DNA of 64,000 nt from Phlebopus portentosus (Eukaryota > Basidiomycota > Agaricomycetes > Boletales > Boletinellaceae), in assembly GCA_037892935.1 (NCBI GenBank), contig JAYXKI010000005.1:992001-1056000 (forward strand). The letters run 5' to 3'. The stretch's first letter is position 1; every line of letters begins with the position of its first letter. The notes under the pieces are model-generated. The model was not told where the DNA came from and searched no databases. It saw only the letters and a list, made by a program, of their open reading frames with translations. The position numbers and the translations under genes are program-made. This document shows, piece by piece, positions 45,572 to 56,357 of this stretch.

Positions 45572-46945
45572 CTACTCTAACTCTTCATCAGAAAAGATCG
45601 CCACTTTAGGAACGCCGTCCGATGTGATGACACCTCTATACATTCCAGTACTGTTCAATGGGAGAGCATCTGCCAATTCGACCGTGCTTCAATGCCACAG
45701 GAGAAAAGACGGTAGAAACAGTGTACTTACAGTTTCCTTGTTCGTCTAATGCAATCACACCACCGATTCCATTGTTTTCTCCAAGCGTCTTGACAACGCT
45801 AGCGCTCGCCTTCTGTACGTTCTCACCGAAGAACTTCATTCTGTCCGCTATATTTGCGGCAGCATTGTAACGGATGAAGTACTGTTCCATTCGCATAGAC
45901 ATTGTTCAACTTCTTTTTAAATAGCAAACGATGAATAGTACTCACATCGCCATCTCCTGTCCCAGAGATCCCGACCGCTCGCTTCTTCCCTTTCTTCGTA
46001 ATCCTCCTCCAAATCCCCTTGAGCCCACTAACGTTCCATTCTTCGGCCCAGAAGCCCGCACCCATGTGCGGTGTGTCTCCTATCCGACCGACCAGCTTAT
46101 TCGTACGCCCACCGGTAGATGTGACGGTCGCGATACATCCGTTCACATCAAGAGCAACAGCTCCAACTGTTCCTTTCGGCATCGTGTCATCAATAAGCTT
46201 CCCGTCGTCTTCTGAGTCAGGGCTATGCGGCAGAGGTTCCTCAGGAAGACCTAATCCACGCCGGTGCTCCCTCCAACGCGCTTCAGTAAAAAAGTACGAT
46301 GGATCCACGGATATGTCTCCAAGAGACTGACCGATGTCTTCTGCTGCTGAGCCAGAGAGAAATGGATGGGGTGTGCTCTCTGGAGAAAGATAGAGCAGTC
46401 GAGCGATTTGTGCTGGATTACGCGTCCTGGTGAGCAGTGTTAAGCTCATTCCTCGTCTGTTTGCTGGAATGCTTGGATGCGAAGCGGGAGGTTTTGAGAG
46501 CATCACGGATGCCTCGAGTTCATTCTGAAGAATTTCTGTATTAGCACATATTAGCTGCAGAATACGTTCCAAGGCTTACTTCACCAGCGACATTGAAGAC
46601 TGCGCCTTTTGCACAATTGAACAGAGGACAGTCTGTACGTATACGTTATCAGTATCAACGCACACATAGATGTTGAACGAACACATTCACACCTTCCATA
46701 ATACCAACAGCCGCAACAGCCGCATCTAATGCGTCCCCGCCAGCCAACAGTACTTCATGACCCTTCCCTAAAGCCGCTCTCAAAGCTGCCTTATATGCCT
46801 CTCGTCGCTCTGGAGTCGAGCCGTCGCGTGTTATCGTCCCTGCGCCGCCATGTATGATCAGGACTGGCTTCGCTTCCGGAGCAATCTTAGATGAAGTTTG
46901 GCCTAAGAGAGGGCGTTTTTCTGCGAGAGAAATTGTCGGTGCCAT
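45572..46945 (-). CDS. isoaspartyl peptidase/L-asparaginase (Ntn hydrolase)
   Basis: The family cuts isoaspartyl dipeptides or asparagine after autocatalytic activation. The N-terminus MAPTISLAEKRPLLGQTSSK leads to LIIHGGAGTI and GDALDAAVAAVGIMEG, the family opening. The DCPLFNCAKGAVFN segment fits an exon near 46610. The autoprocessing Thr lies in TMPKGTVGAVALDVNG, before IATVTSTGGRTNKLVGRIGD and the active-site loop HMGAGFWAE. AVGISGTGDGDYFIRYNAAA follows. The end is IGGVIALDEQGN, then a short exon ending FSDEELE with TAG at 45572-45574. The ATG at 46945 was preferred; an in-frame ATG at 47032 would add 29 residues. An inserted Pro/Ser/Glu-rich loop (about 46200-46450) is longer than in bacterial homologues. 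The 5' end faces the dynamitin gene tail to head on the same strand. Confidence 0.9.
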
Positions 46946-47226
46946 GGTTTTCGACTGTTGAGGCTGTTGAAAGGAGAGTCGTTCAATGACAGAAGGGCAA
47001 GAACCATCGTGGTGGGAGAGGAAAGGCTTCAACGTTCACGCGATCCACCAGAGATAAGAGTCGAGCAAATAAGGCCTAAGCCGTTTCTTACCTAAATTTC
47101 TCATTTTCTTCAATGTTTTCAAAGCGGACCTTACTAGTCTGCTGCAAATACAAGTGAGAAAGCGGTATATTTGCGATAGACCAGCACATCTACTCCAAAT
47201 AGAATTAGAACACAGAAACGGAAAAA

Positions 47227-48643
47227 TCAACTCAAGGTATCCAGGCGCTTCACCAACACATCAACCCGCTCCTCAAGACCGGCCACATTCTGACGCACAA
47301 CCTGTGCGTTCTCGTCCAAGCTCTTCTCTACACTCTCTACTGCCGAAGACAGCGCGTCCAAACGACTTCGGGATTTCAATTGCTCTGCTTCCAACAATCC
47401 GATCGTACTCTGCACCTCAGCGGCGGCTGCATGAAGCCCAGAAAGTGTGCGCATGCGCGTGAGCAAGTGGGGTAGATGCGGGAGATGTGGTGCTAGACGC
47501 GCAAGAAGTGGTAAAAGCTGTTCTTGCAGTGCCGATGATGTACCGCTTGAAGGTGCTTGCGAAACCTGTTGAGATTGTCCACCGCGTTTGTTTGCTGCTT
47601 GCTGGGAAGTAGCGAGACGGTCAAGGTCAGAGATGAGTAGCTTGAGACGTCGTGAGATTGAATCCAAATGTCGTGGTTGTGTCAATAGTGTGAGTTGGTT
47701 ATTGAGCTTCGACAGCATGGGTAACAATGGAGCAGGTAGTGGAGATGCCTAAAAATGAATGAGCTTTATTTGACAATAGATCATCAAAACAGAGCACTTA
47801 CTTCGTCTAGAGCAATGCTGGACGACCCAATGAGGTCCTCAAGCTCTCCAATACGTCGGTCCAGTTCAGCAAGACCCGCCTTCTCTTTCTCGTCCGTCTC
47901 TTCAGATTTCTTCCCCTCGCCGGCTTTCGCATCTCTACTTCTCGCTCGACTCAGATCTCTCTTTAGCTCGACAATTTCCCCATCCTGTTTATTCTCTGTC
48001 TGAAGGAGCACACCAACTAGCCGTCCGCGGCCTTCACGGCCCTTCTTCACCTTCTCCAACCTTCCGCGAACATCGACCAAGCCACGCATGAGCTCCCCCG
48101 GATCAATTTGCACGCCATCTTCGTGCTCGGTACTGTGTAATAGAGGATTCGACGGATCCGAAAGTTCGGCCTCTAAGGAATCCAGTTCAGCTTGAAGACT
48201 GCGCAGACGCGTCGCTAACGGACGCGCATGAGTAGGCGAAGTCGGCGAGGGAGGTGATGACGGCGGATACGTGAAGATTGATCGTGGTTTTTGGTCTGAA
48301 GCGCATGTCAGAAAAAAAAAAATACAGTGAAATGGTTTCCTCATACCACGGTTTCGCTCTGCCTTCCTAAACTTCTTGCCTGCTTCATCTGCACCGATGA
48401 GACTGCTAGAATCTAAGCCTTCTCCTGTATCTCCTTTTCCACGCGCTCCATTGCCATTTTGACGCGTAGCTCCTCCAGATTCGTCTTCGCTGGAATCACC
48501 AGGTCGGTTACGCGTTGGAAACACGTCTTCCGTTTCGTAGACATCTTGCGAGGTGTCCTAGAAATGAACTTAGCTCTACTCCTGTTTTTCCCCTCTTTAC
48601 TTACAATGTCTGGTAAATTCGCGTATTTGTTTGCAGCACTCAT
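47227..48643 (-). CDS. DCTN2: dynactin subunit 2 (dynamitin, p50)
   Basis: The family forms the shoulder of dynactin, the cofactor of cytoplasmic dynein. The start MSAANKYANLPDI joins over an intron to DTSQDVYETEDVFPTRNRPG. This is the conserved KYANLPDID...YETxDV opening of dynamitin. The rest is a series of coiled coils: RLRSLQAELDSLEAELSDPS, then GLVDVRGRLEKVKKG, ELDRRIGELEDLIGSSS, LDSISRRLKLLISDLDRL and VAGLEERVDVLVKRLDTLS at the end. A Ser/Pro-rich linker and a Gln/Ser-rich insert (QQAANKRGGQSQQVSQAPSS) are lineage-specific. Introns lie near 48300-48345 and 47750-47800. The C-terminal coiled-coil layout matches fungal Jnm1/dynamitin length (about 430 residues). Confidence 0.9.
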
Positions 48644-48819
48644 TGCTGGTGTTGTTGTAGTGAAGACCAGGCTGAAGTCACGCACAAAAATGACGCGTCG
48701 AATATTTTCTTTCCTTGCTCGAGCAAGACCATCGTTATCTGATACCATCTTGTATATTTACAATAATACGAGAAATACCCAAAAACCAACCACGCTATTA
48801 CTTTATATGCACGTTGACT

Positions 48820-49423
48820 TCACGTATGTTCTGCCTTCCATTCCTTTATGGCGGCATCTGCGGTTCTGAAGGACTCCATTCCAACTGGTGCACCACAATA
48901 AACCATAACCTGAAGGAAAAGCTCTCTAAAACTCGTCGACTATTTAGTCTGTTGGACTTTGACTTTTGGGAAGAGACAAAAGTAAGCACGTACTTCAGCT
49001 CTTCTTCTGTCAGTCCATTGTTGAGAGCACCTTTTACATGCGCATCCAGTTCGGGAAGCTTGCCCCTAGCGGCGAGAATTGAAACTGTGATTAGGGAGCG
49101 CTGCTTCAGCTCAAGCCCGGGCCGCGTCCAAATCGTACCCCTGACGGTCAGATCTCATGAGCTCTAGCTAAAAGGCAAATGTGATTTCGAAGTGAAAAGA
49201 ACAAACCAGCCAATTTGTGTCGCCAACTCCTGACCGGCACGGGCGAAGTCAGTTATTCCGTTCGCCATTGCTTCAATATTCTGTTGTTACTATGAATGTA
49301 GACACGATCCAAGTTTCATCCTTCAACTTTACCTCTATCAACATGCGCATCTCCTGCCACCTTGCGGCGCAGCCTTTCGCCCTCGTCGTACAGGAACTTG
49401 TCAACCTCTTCACGCGTAGGCAT
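48820..49423 (-). CDS. carboxymuconolactone decarboxylase/AhpD-like protein, copy 1
   Basis: This is a small all-helical protein of the CMD/AhpD-like superfamily. Members are decarboxylases of protocatechuate breakdown or hydroperoxide-handling proteins. The N-terminus MPTREEVDKFLYDEGERLRR joins through short exons to ANGITDFARAGQELATQI. Next comes the signature WTRPGLELKQRSLITVSILA, then LDAHVKGALNNGLTEEEL with the conserved His, and VMVYCGAPVGMESFRTADAA, ending AEHT. The residues of the gamma-carboxymuconolactone decarboxylase core are present. There is no CxxC pair, so AhpD-type peroxidase chemistry is unlikely. It lies in tandem with copy 2. The substrate is not deducible. Confidence 0.85.
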
Positions 49424-49684
49424 GGTTCTGGTAACTGAGAATGCAAGATGAAGGGATGTGTAAATGCTTTATAAACTGCTTGTGCACTTCCTGGTCTTAC
49501 TTGGGCTCGCGATCCCAATCTGGCTTCTAAACTTACGTCTCTGGAGCTTAATCCAACAATTTCATGCCCTACTTTCTCAGCCAACCAACTATATTCCATC
49601 GGATTTCGGAGACCCGTTCAGTTCTTCTTTTGCTTACTTCGTCACAGCATACAATTTGAATTCTCGAGATTACTTCCTTTCACT

Positions 49685-50263
49685 TTACTTGCCGTGTTCC
49701 GCCTTCCACTCCTGAATAGCCTTGTCAGCGGCCCTGAAGCACTCCATACCAGAAGGTGCGCCGCAGTACACCATCACTTGCAGGAAGAGCTCCCTAGATG
49801 GTGAGTACTGTCAAACTCGCTAATTACATACGCTTGGATGTCTTCTTACTTGAGTTCCTCTTCGGTCAAACCATTGTTCAGAGCACCGTGAACGTGTGCG
49901 CCTAGTTCGACGAGTTTACCCCTTGCAGCGAGGATTGAAAGCGTGATCAGGGACCGTTGCTTATGAGTGAGACCGGGCCGTGTCCAGATTGTTCCCCTGG
50001 GAGCTGCTCGGAAACAAAGCTACACCACAGTGTTTGGGGATCAAGACTCACCAAGCAATTTCAGTCACTAGCTCTTGACCGGCGCGAGAAAAGTCGGTCA
50101 GATTACTCGTAAATGCTACAGAGAGCTAATCAGTTTTCAGGCGGATGATATGCTGTCCTCATGGGTACGTACACTGCTGGACGTGAGACTCTCCTAGCAC
50201 TTTCCTGCGCTGCTTCATCCCCTCATCAAACAAGAACTTGCGCACCTCTTCATGGTTGGCCAT
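49685..50263 (-). CDS. carboxymuconolactone decarboxylase/AhpD-like protein, copy 2
   Basis: This is the paralogue of the previous gene, with the same exon plan. MANHEEVRKFLFDEGMKQRR and KVLGES open it. Then come NLTDFSRAGQELVTEIAWGT, IWTRPGLTHKQRSLITLSIL, LGAHVHGALNNGLTEEEL (His in HVHG) and LFLQVMVYCGAPSGMECFRA, ending EWKAEHGK with TAA at 49685-49687. The final exon begins after an intron near 49800-49850. Its start codon faces that of the second hydroxyisobutyrate dehydrogenase across 326 bp, so the pair is probably co-regulated. Cys residues in YCGAP and MECF are single, with no CxxC. Confidence 0.86.
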
Positions 50264-50589
50264 CTTGTTTGCCGCTTGCTCTGACCTCGCCGTGAATCTC
50301 TCCGATTGCGCATATATGTGTGGTTGCAAATATAGACCCGGGAAAGATTTATATATAACCCGCCCTTCGTAGGGGCACTCGTGACAAGGTCTCTTCTAGA
50401 AAAGCCCAGCGAAGCAGTTCACTTGATCCCTTTGTCTCTTTCGTACCCACACCATGGTTTCCGACTGAATTATTATCCACAGCATCGTGGGCCGAGCTGG
50501 GTATCCGCCAAGCCCGAGCCCGCCCAGAAGCTAGCACCAAAGCCACTTTAAAGCACCACCGATTCCGAAACCCCGCGTGAGCCTCCCAA
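50264..50589. promoter_or_regulatory. bidirectional promoter of CMD-like copy 2 and HIBADH copy 2
   Basis: A gap of 326 bp separates two divergent ATGs. A TATATATAA string at 50350-50358 could act as a TATA element for the decarboxylase-like gene, reading leftwards. A GC-richer part lies next to the dehydrogenase. No other promoter is available to either gene. Confidence 0.6.
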
Positions 50590-51814
50590 ATGTCGTCGTC
50601 GAGCGAGGTTGCACTAGAAAGACAGAAACCGAAATCGGTTGGTTTCATAGGATTAGGAAGTGCGTAACAGAGTTTTCATTGTCAAGTACCGATTCCCGCC
50701 GTGTTGACGAGGAAACCTTAGATATGGGCTGGTGGATGGCGCTGAATCTACGTAGAGCCTTGCCGACGTCGACTAAGCTATGCATCTATGATATAGTCCC
50801 GACAATACTAGAGAATTTCGAAGATAGTGCGACCACCCATGACCTTGGAGAGGTCGTCATTTGTAAGGATACTCGAGAGGTGGCTGCCAACTCAGTGAGC
50901 TTGCTTTTTGAAAGAATAAAAAAACTTTCATATTGGTTAACTAAGGCCATGCAGGACATCACGATCAGCATTGTTCCAGAGGGCAAACAAGTCCGAGAGG
51001 TTTTCTTTGACGGGAACAGTGGTATCCTCACCGGACCATTAGGAGACAAGACATTCGTGGATTGCTCAACTATCGATCCAGCTACATCTCGCGCTGTAGC
51101 CGAAGCAATATCAAAGAACTCGCCTTCCGCTTGCTTCTACGATGCACCGGTCTCCGGCGGTGTACATGGCGCAGAAGCAGGAACGCTCAGCTTTCTCGCC
51201 GGTGCGAGCGACGGCGATGCACATTTCCAGCAATACGTGAAGCCGATACTGCAGCTGATGGGAAAGAACATCTTCTGCATCGGTGCTCAGAGTCAGGGCC
51301 TCGTAGCCAAACTCTGTAACAATTACCTGAGTGGTATTTGCGCCATTGCAACTGCGGAAGCGATGAACATCGGGATGCGGCACGGTATTGATAAGCACTT
51401 GCTGAGCGAGGTTTTCAAGAAGAGCACAGGCGGGAACTGGCAAAACGGTCAGTCTACAGTCCCTTTATCCGCGTAGCAAGAACATCGAAGCATTACTGAC
51501 TCTCGGAACAGCTAACATGAACGTGAGTCTGCTTTAACGTTGTCTACTTCAAATATTCAAATTTCGTGACGGCCCGGCAGCCCGTGCCTGGAGTCTGTCC
51601 TAACGCGGTGACATCTAAAGGCTACAAAGGCGGTTTCAAAGTCCAGATGATGGTCAAGGACTTCAATCTAGCATTAGCAACCGCAAAAGAGGCGAATGCA
51701 AAACTCGCACTCGGCGACTCCGCTTTGACTGCATATAAAGCGACTTCCGAAGACCCGCGATGCAAAGATTTAGACAATCGTGTTGTTTACCGCTGGCTTG
51801 GAGGGAAAGAATAG
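50590..51814 (+). CDS. 3-hydroxyisobutyrate dehydrogenase-like, copy 2
   Basis: Exons are 50590-50659, 50722-50894, 50955-51447, 51512-51522 and 51581-51814, giving 326 residues. Exons two to five have exactly the same lengths as in copy 1 (173, 493, 11 and 234 nt). MSSSSEVALERQKPKSVGFI opens the chain. GFIGLGNMGWWMALNLRRAL is the NAD-binding motif. FVDCSTIDPATSRAVAEA, FYDAPVSGGVHGAEAGTLSF and KNIFCIGAQSQGLVAKLCNN (catalytic Lys) follow. The end is PRCKDLDNRVVYRWLGGKE. The N-terminus is only slightly longer than in copy 1 and again has no clear mitochondrial presequence. Differences between copies are spread over the whole protein, so the duplication is not very recent. It is divergent from the CMD-like copy 2. 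Confidence 0.93.
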
Positions 51815-52403
51815 AGTAAATGATTTGTTCTGTATTTGAGTTGACTAGCTCAGCAGAGGAAAGTATCGGGATGTAATGAAAGACAAATCACTTCTGTGTT
51901 GCGTCGATTTCGATTTCCTGATCCGACTGCAACCCTTACGTATATTCCGAGAAGGAAAGTGTCCAACGATATTTGCACGACATAAATATGATACTCCGAT
52001 TCAAATTTTTGATAAGATAACCAACCAAATCCCCAGAGAACAATAAATGATATTCTGCAAATGTCCCTTCGACCCGCGAGAGGAATGCCACGTATAAAAA
52101 ATGTAATCGATGCGATGCGTACGTATTAGTCTTTTGTCTTGCAGAAAGCGTTCGCGTATGCATGTACTTTTCATCTTATCTCATCAATGAGTTCACTCTC
52201 ATGACGAGTTATGCTTTTTTGTGCCGGACCGAGGTTCTCCAGCTCTCAAGGAGTGTCCTACGGATGCTCAGCATGCCTGTATCCGATCCATGATACACAT
52301 GGTCGACATTCTCGATCATATCCTTAGCACTACGGTTATCACCGGGCGCAAACGGATGGTTCCAGGATTCAAACAAGAAGCTGCTTGGTTCTGGAGATGG
52401 ATG
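51815..52403. other. convergent 3' regions
   Basis: This is the gap between the HIBADH copy 2 stop and the stop of the bestrophin-like gene. Short frames on either strand carry no motif. T-rich patches around 51980-52100 may hold 3' end signals. Confidence 0.5.
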
Positions 52404-54412
52404 CTATAGGAATGGGGAAATAAGACCTCTTGAACAGGTAAGGAAAGTGATCGCAGCTCTTACGGCGGTGATTTCGGAGAGTTCACGGTGGATGCAAGCG
52501 CAAAATTCATCCAGGTCTGAGATAAGAAATACAGAAATAAGCTTCCGTTACTAACAAGCAAGTGTAAATGATTCACCCAAGTCATTAGCGTCATATCCGA
52601 ATGGATCTTCACTATCAGGTAGTTGCGGAACTTTTAGTGATGGCGGATAACCGGTGGAGCAGTAAACGCACATTTCTTGCCCTATCTCCAAGAAACCAAG
52701 AAGCAGGAACGAAGCAAAGGCCGTGGCACTGGCGTGATGTCAGATTAGGCCTTCGAAAAAGTTGGCGTACAAACGTACGGAATTGTAAGATATCCGAAGT
52801 CATCGTAGGTTTCGAACTGCAGAGTGAAATTAGAACACTTTAGCTTGACCTTACGTTTGCGGAACCAGCGGGATAATACCGGAAGGAAAAATAAGTAAAG
52901 CCTATCAAAAGAACAGTTTTTTGTAAGCCACGCTGTCATGGAGCGCAACAGAACCATTAGAACATACCACAATGACATACGAAGGTGCGCTTGATATGCA
53001 AACGGAATCGGACATGATCTGATTCGGTCCAGATTCGCCATCGTATCCTGCAGGGACAGAATCGCAGCAGCAAAGGGTCCGGCCATGACGTTGGACAAAA
53101 GCTCGTTTTTCATCAACCACGAGAGATAGCTTGACAGGAACAGCGTGATTTCGAGAGGTACGCTGGACTCGATTATCTCTGCCTTTCGCTTGCGGCCAAA
53201 TGCATTGCGCAACCCATCTTTTTCTGGACGAGCAGTCGCGTACTTGTCCTTGCGGACCCGTCGATACATGAATTTGAAGATCCAGATGATCGGCTTGAAG
53301 ATGATCAGGAGAGGAATGTAGTCGTATAACGACGTCCGCGGAGGATTGCGAGCCGGCTTGAGTTCTCTGTCGCAGTCGAATACAGGAAGAATGTGGTCTG
53401 GATCAGAATGACGCTTTCGGAATTTCTTTTTGAGGAAGTCCGGAGCGAAGTGCTCGCCCTTGATGGTCCCGGTGGCAGCTTCCTTCTCGTCTGCATCGCT
53501 CGGATTCGACGTAGTACGTGAAAGTCCCTTCAAAGTCGAAGCTGCGGTGGCGCTTTTCTTTGGATCATCGAGATCACTGGCTTGCCAAAGAGGAAGAACA
53601 TCAGCCTTTATGTCAATCATTGGAGCTTGCGAAGCAAATCTTGGGAGGAAGCAGACAAGAGGATAGAGATCCTGGTAGTAGATGCCAGCTTCGCCGCGGA
53701 GTGCATGCTATAATGAACACGAGGTTAGGATTAGAACGAAGGCAAGATTTCTTGGTAAATGATGATACCTTGACTGCAACTGAGAATGCCTCGACCTAAT
53801 ACTATGCTGAGCAGGCTAGCAGAGACTCTCCAGTGGATATTCTTACCAAATTGATCATCGATTTTTTCTCAATTACGGCCTTCAGCCTCACTTTCTCGGC
53901 ATTCTCTTTGTCTGTGATCTCTTCCTCGTTCTTGCCGGGACGGTCGATAGGAACATGAATCCAGATCTAGAATACCATTAGAGGAATCAACTTGTAACAA
54001 ATGGCGAACATACGAGGTGTGCCAGATTTCGCGAAGAGAGATTGATATTAGTCCACAGTTTTCGGCCTTCCCAATATCTATGCTGTGTGAGAATTTGAAA
54101 ACACCAATTGTGCGAATCGAGTATACCTTTCGTAAGCTGAGGAAGTTCTGAAGGATATTACAAGACCGAGGACCGTTCCCAGCACTGTGAGCATCTGGTT
54201 ATTTATTACTAGCGACTTCGTGGTCATCTTTGAGATCAGAGTGACAGCTTTCAATCGGACAGAGTGAATTTCTCTTCGCCGCAGGAGGCGTACTCAGGCT
54301 TACCAGTAGCTACTAGTGAGAAAAACAATGTTTCCGGCCAAATATCATTGATGACCGTCGCTTGGAAGCGTTTTATGGACCATTTCATGAAGATTGGGTT
54401 TTTCGTAACCAT
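52404..54412 (-). CDS. bestrophin-like (UPF0187/RFP-TM family) membrane channel
   Basis: The family consists of four-helix anion channels. The start MVTKNPIFMKWSIKRFQATV leads to INDIWPETLFFSLVAT, the typical opening. Exons near 54180-53700 carry TVLGTVLGLVISFRTSSAYE, the family's most conserved block (SFRxxxAYxRYWEGR). A long cytoplasmic loop with DADEKEAATGTIKGEHFAPD and YDYIPLLIIFKPIIWIFKFM follows. Then come LFLSSYLSWLMKNELL, TMANLDRIRSCPIPFAYQAH, a helix spliced into TIPATAFASFLLLGFLEIGQ, and EDPFGYDANDLDLDEFCACI, ending SRGLISPFL at 52404-52406. The EDPFGYD...DLDEFC end is the bestrophin-type hallmark. The start faces signal peptide peptidase across 399 bp. Confidence 0.88.
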
Positions 54413-54811
54413 TTTGCTGAATAACCTGGAAGGACGGGCAGCCTTGAGCTAACAAAAACGACAACCCCGAGACAAGGGGAGAAAGAAAAGAAGGGATGTG
54501 GGGGAACGGTACAAAGACAGAGAAGGCGACCCGTACTGGCACTGACGCAGTTTTATAACGACGAATGAGTTGCTCGAGGGACGATCTGGAACGGCTGATT
54601 TTGTGACATCCGAACCCAAAAAAGATGATCGTTGGCATCGTTTACGTGAAGTTTGTTGTTCCAAAACGCCGAGACCATGGCAACCAACGGGCGGAAGAAT
54701 TTAGTGATCGCCGCCTGATCGACGGTCGTTGCCAGCGACACCAGCGCAGCGAGTCACGAGAAGAAAACGCGTGTCGTGTCAGCGAGAGTACGCGTCTTAC
54801 TTCTTGCCAAT
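54413..54811. promoter_or_regulatory. divergent promoter of bestrophin-like and signal peptide peptidase genes
   Basis: This is a 399-bp gap between divergent start codons. Minus-strand frames inside it end in stops and lack motifs. No clear TATA box is seen. Confidence 0.5.
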
Positions 54812-56357
54812 ATGGTCCAGCAAGACTGGGACCTCATTTCTTCGTATGCTGGTCTGCTCTCGCTTGCGACGTTTTCTGTCTATGCTGGATCATTTGGCTC
54901 CCTTAGCGTGAGTGATTCCATCAGGTATCCCTTAATTTCTTGATCCACGCGGCATCACATTAATTCAGCCACCACGGAAGCCTCGAGATACGAAGAAGTT
55001 CGATGATGGCAGCGACGACGAACAGGAAGACGTCCCTGACAGAATATCCTCCTCTGATGCCTACATGTTCCCTATTGTTAGTCTTAGGCTTTGACTGCTA
55101 ACCCAACTTCCAGAAGCTGACCTAATCAGTTGGGATCCGCGGTCCTTTTCGGCCTTTACCTTATAGTCAAATTTCTCGGCGTTGAATGGATCAATTGGCT
55201 ACTAGGCTGGTACTTCACTTTCGCAGGCGTCGGAAGTGTGTGGAACGTATGTCCGATTAATTGGCGTCCCCATCACAGCCCGACTAATTCAAATAATAGT
55301 GTTTGGTGTCCATATGCAAGATTTGTTTGGGTCGTAGACGATGGAGAGAGTTCAGCAAATGGCGGTTCGTCCTTTACAAAGGGCCAAAAGGTACTTTCAA
55401 ACAGACAAATTGAATCACGGGCTGACCATGTCCAGAACGTCTTGCTCTTTCCCTTAGGACACCAACGCTCATCCTCTTCCTGCCAGCCGTGATCCCTCCC
55501 ATCTTGTACACTTACCAGGCTGGGCCGAAGAAATCTGCGCTCATAACCAACATATTGGCGTTGTCATTTTCGCATAATGCGCTTTCTCTTATGAAGTTGG
55601 ATACCTTCTGGACAGGTATCGTTTTACTATCCGGACTTTTCCTTTACGACATCTGGTGGGTCTTCGGGACTGAGGTGGTACGTCGGGCGAGATATCTCAT
55701 CGTGATACGAGACTGACTTCAGATAGTAGATGGTTAAAGTTGCGACGTCGCTGGATGCTCCTATTAAGATACTCTGGCCCAAATCGCATGTTTTCTCTGT
55801 AGCAAGGGGCTTTACGATGCTAGGACTCGGAGACATTGTAATACCCGGTCTGTTTGTGTCTACGGCTCTGCGGTACGATCTCAGCAAGTCTACACACAAG
55901 GACCCCAGGCAGCCATTTGCAAAGCCATATTTTCGTGCTGCAATAACCGCATATGCCACCGGATTAGCTACTACCATGATAGTTTTGCATATGTTCGGCG
56001 CAGCACAGCCGGCTTTGTTATACCTGAGGTACGGTGTCTTTCTTTCTGTCCAGTTTAGCCGCCAAGCGATTAATCATCATCCTTCTTTCAATTGAACGAA
56101 GTCCCGCCTGCATATTATCCTTCCTGATCACGGCCGCCACCAAAGGTGAAACCAAAGATGCTTTGGAATGGAAGGACGAGGCAACGGAACCTTCTGCAGT
56201 GGATGATATCATGGCAGGAAAATCAGGCTCCGGATTTGAATCCAAAGGACAAAACACCAAGGTCTCGAACGCGGAATCAGATCTGGATGGTCCTGGCAAT
56301 GACGACAGAGGTCACGGTACCGACCACACAAGAAAACGGCAAAGTGTGCGGGACTAG
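54812..56357 (+). CDS. signal peptide peptidase (intramembrane aspartyl protease)
   Basis: The family is an ER intramembrane protease that clears signal-peptide remnants. Exons begin 54812-54907, 54969-55076 and 55130-55246. Further exons bring CLVSICKICLGRRRWREFSK and RTPTLILFLPAVIPPILYTY. Catalytic motifs are present: LSGLFLYDIWWVFGTEV (YD) and FTMLGLGDIVIPGLFV (GLGD), plus the PAL motif in AAQPALLYLSPACILSFLI. The N-terminal helix is DLISSYAGLLSLATFSVYAG. The charged loop KFDDGSDDEQEDVPDRISSS sits between the first two helices. The tail is long, acidic and polar (EWKDEATEPSAVDD to RKRQSVRD), without a KKXX retrieval signal. Usual family size is about 370-430 residues, which fits. Confidence 0.93.
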
